Below the pieces are notes generated by a model. The model ran no database searches. It saw only the letters and a list, made by a program, of their open reading frames with translations, and was not told where the DNA came from. The translations under genes and the position numbers were made by a program. A stretch of 6,304 bases of DNA, taken from NCBI GenBank assembly GCA_029933495.1, contig JAOZOC010000137.1, positions 1 through 6,304 on the forward strand, given 5' to 3'. Below are positions 6,218-6,304 of this stretch, in pieces; position 1 is the first letter of the stretch; every line of letters starts with the position of its first letter. The DNA comes from Bacteroidales bacterium (GTDB lineage Bacteria; Bacteroidota; Bacteroidia; Bacteroidales; JAADJA01).

Positions 6218-6225
6218 TATCTTTG
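6218..6225 (+). promoter_or_regulatory. Candidate -7 box beyond trmD
   Basis: TATCTTTG matches TAnnTTTG perfectly and is identical to the trmD -7 box. No convincing -33 TTG precedes it. It could drive a rightward gene starting near the window edge. Confidence 0.3.
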
Positions 6226-6284
6226 AGATAACACCGATAAAGCTATTTTATTTATCTCTTTGTTAATCTTTTGAAAGGATTTTG

Positions 6285-6304
6285 ATGAATATGTCATACC
6301 CTAA
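6285..6304 (+). CDS. Possible start of a truncated gene at the window edge
   Basis: ATG at 6285 is preceded by AAAGGA (6274-6279) at a 5-nt spacing and by a -7 box about 60 nt further up, and reads MNMSYP before the sequence ends. Six codons cannot identify a protein. The rest of 6202-6284 holds no gene that I can support. On the other strand a frame ending at 6263 (reading GYDIFIKILSKD before TAA) could instead be the tail of a convergent gene. Confidence 0.2.

Overview
The window looks like an AT-rich chromosomal segment of a member of the Bacteroidota, probably a free-living anaerobic or marine type (the class-level guess is inference). The evidence is a secreted protease ending in a type IX secretion sorting domain, -7 promoter boxes of the form TAnnTTTG with almost no Shine-Dalgarno sequences, and protein sequences with the Bacteroidota style of their families. 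There are five confident protein genes, one of them broken or split, plus a small antitoxin gene. No tRNA, rRNA, CRISPR array or insertion sequence was seen.

Layout from left to right: lpdA (dihydrolipoyl dehydrogenase, leftward, 108-1499) is followed on its own strand by a possible terminator at 49-102. A 140-bp divergent promoter region (1500-1639) separates it from an aspartate kinase gene reading rightward (1640-2896), which carries one in-frame TAA codon in an otherwise intact 418-residue frame. Two bases beyond the end of that gene, and convergent with it, lies a leftward type II toxin-antitoxin pair: RelE/ParE-like toxin at 2899-3165 and antitoxin at 3146-3361. Then comes an AT-rich regulatory stretch full of inverted repeats (3362-3478), the strong terminator (3479-3534) of the next gene, and a leftward S8 subtilisin-like protease with a T9SS tail (3554-5242). 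A 167-bp divergent region (5243-5409) leads to trmD (5410-6093, rightward), which is closed by a very good intrinsic terminator (6157-6201). The last 100 bases hold no provable gene, though a -7 box and a plausible start codon near the edge hint at one.

The genes do not form one pathway. They are housekeeping metabolism (lpdA, aspartate kinase), tRNA modification (trmD), a secreted degradative enzyme and a TA module, each probably its own transcription unit with its own promoter. The points worth a second look are the nonsense codon in aspartate kinase, a perfect 15-bp palindrome in its promoter, the TA pair packed against its 3' end, and the nested palindromes upstream of the TA promoter. 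I see no convincing undescribed multi-gene system here.
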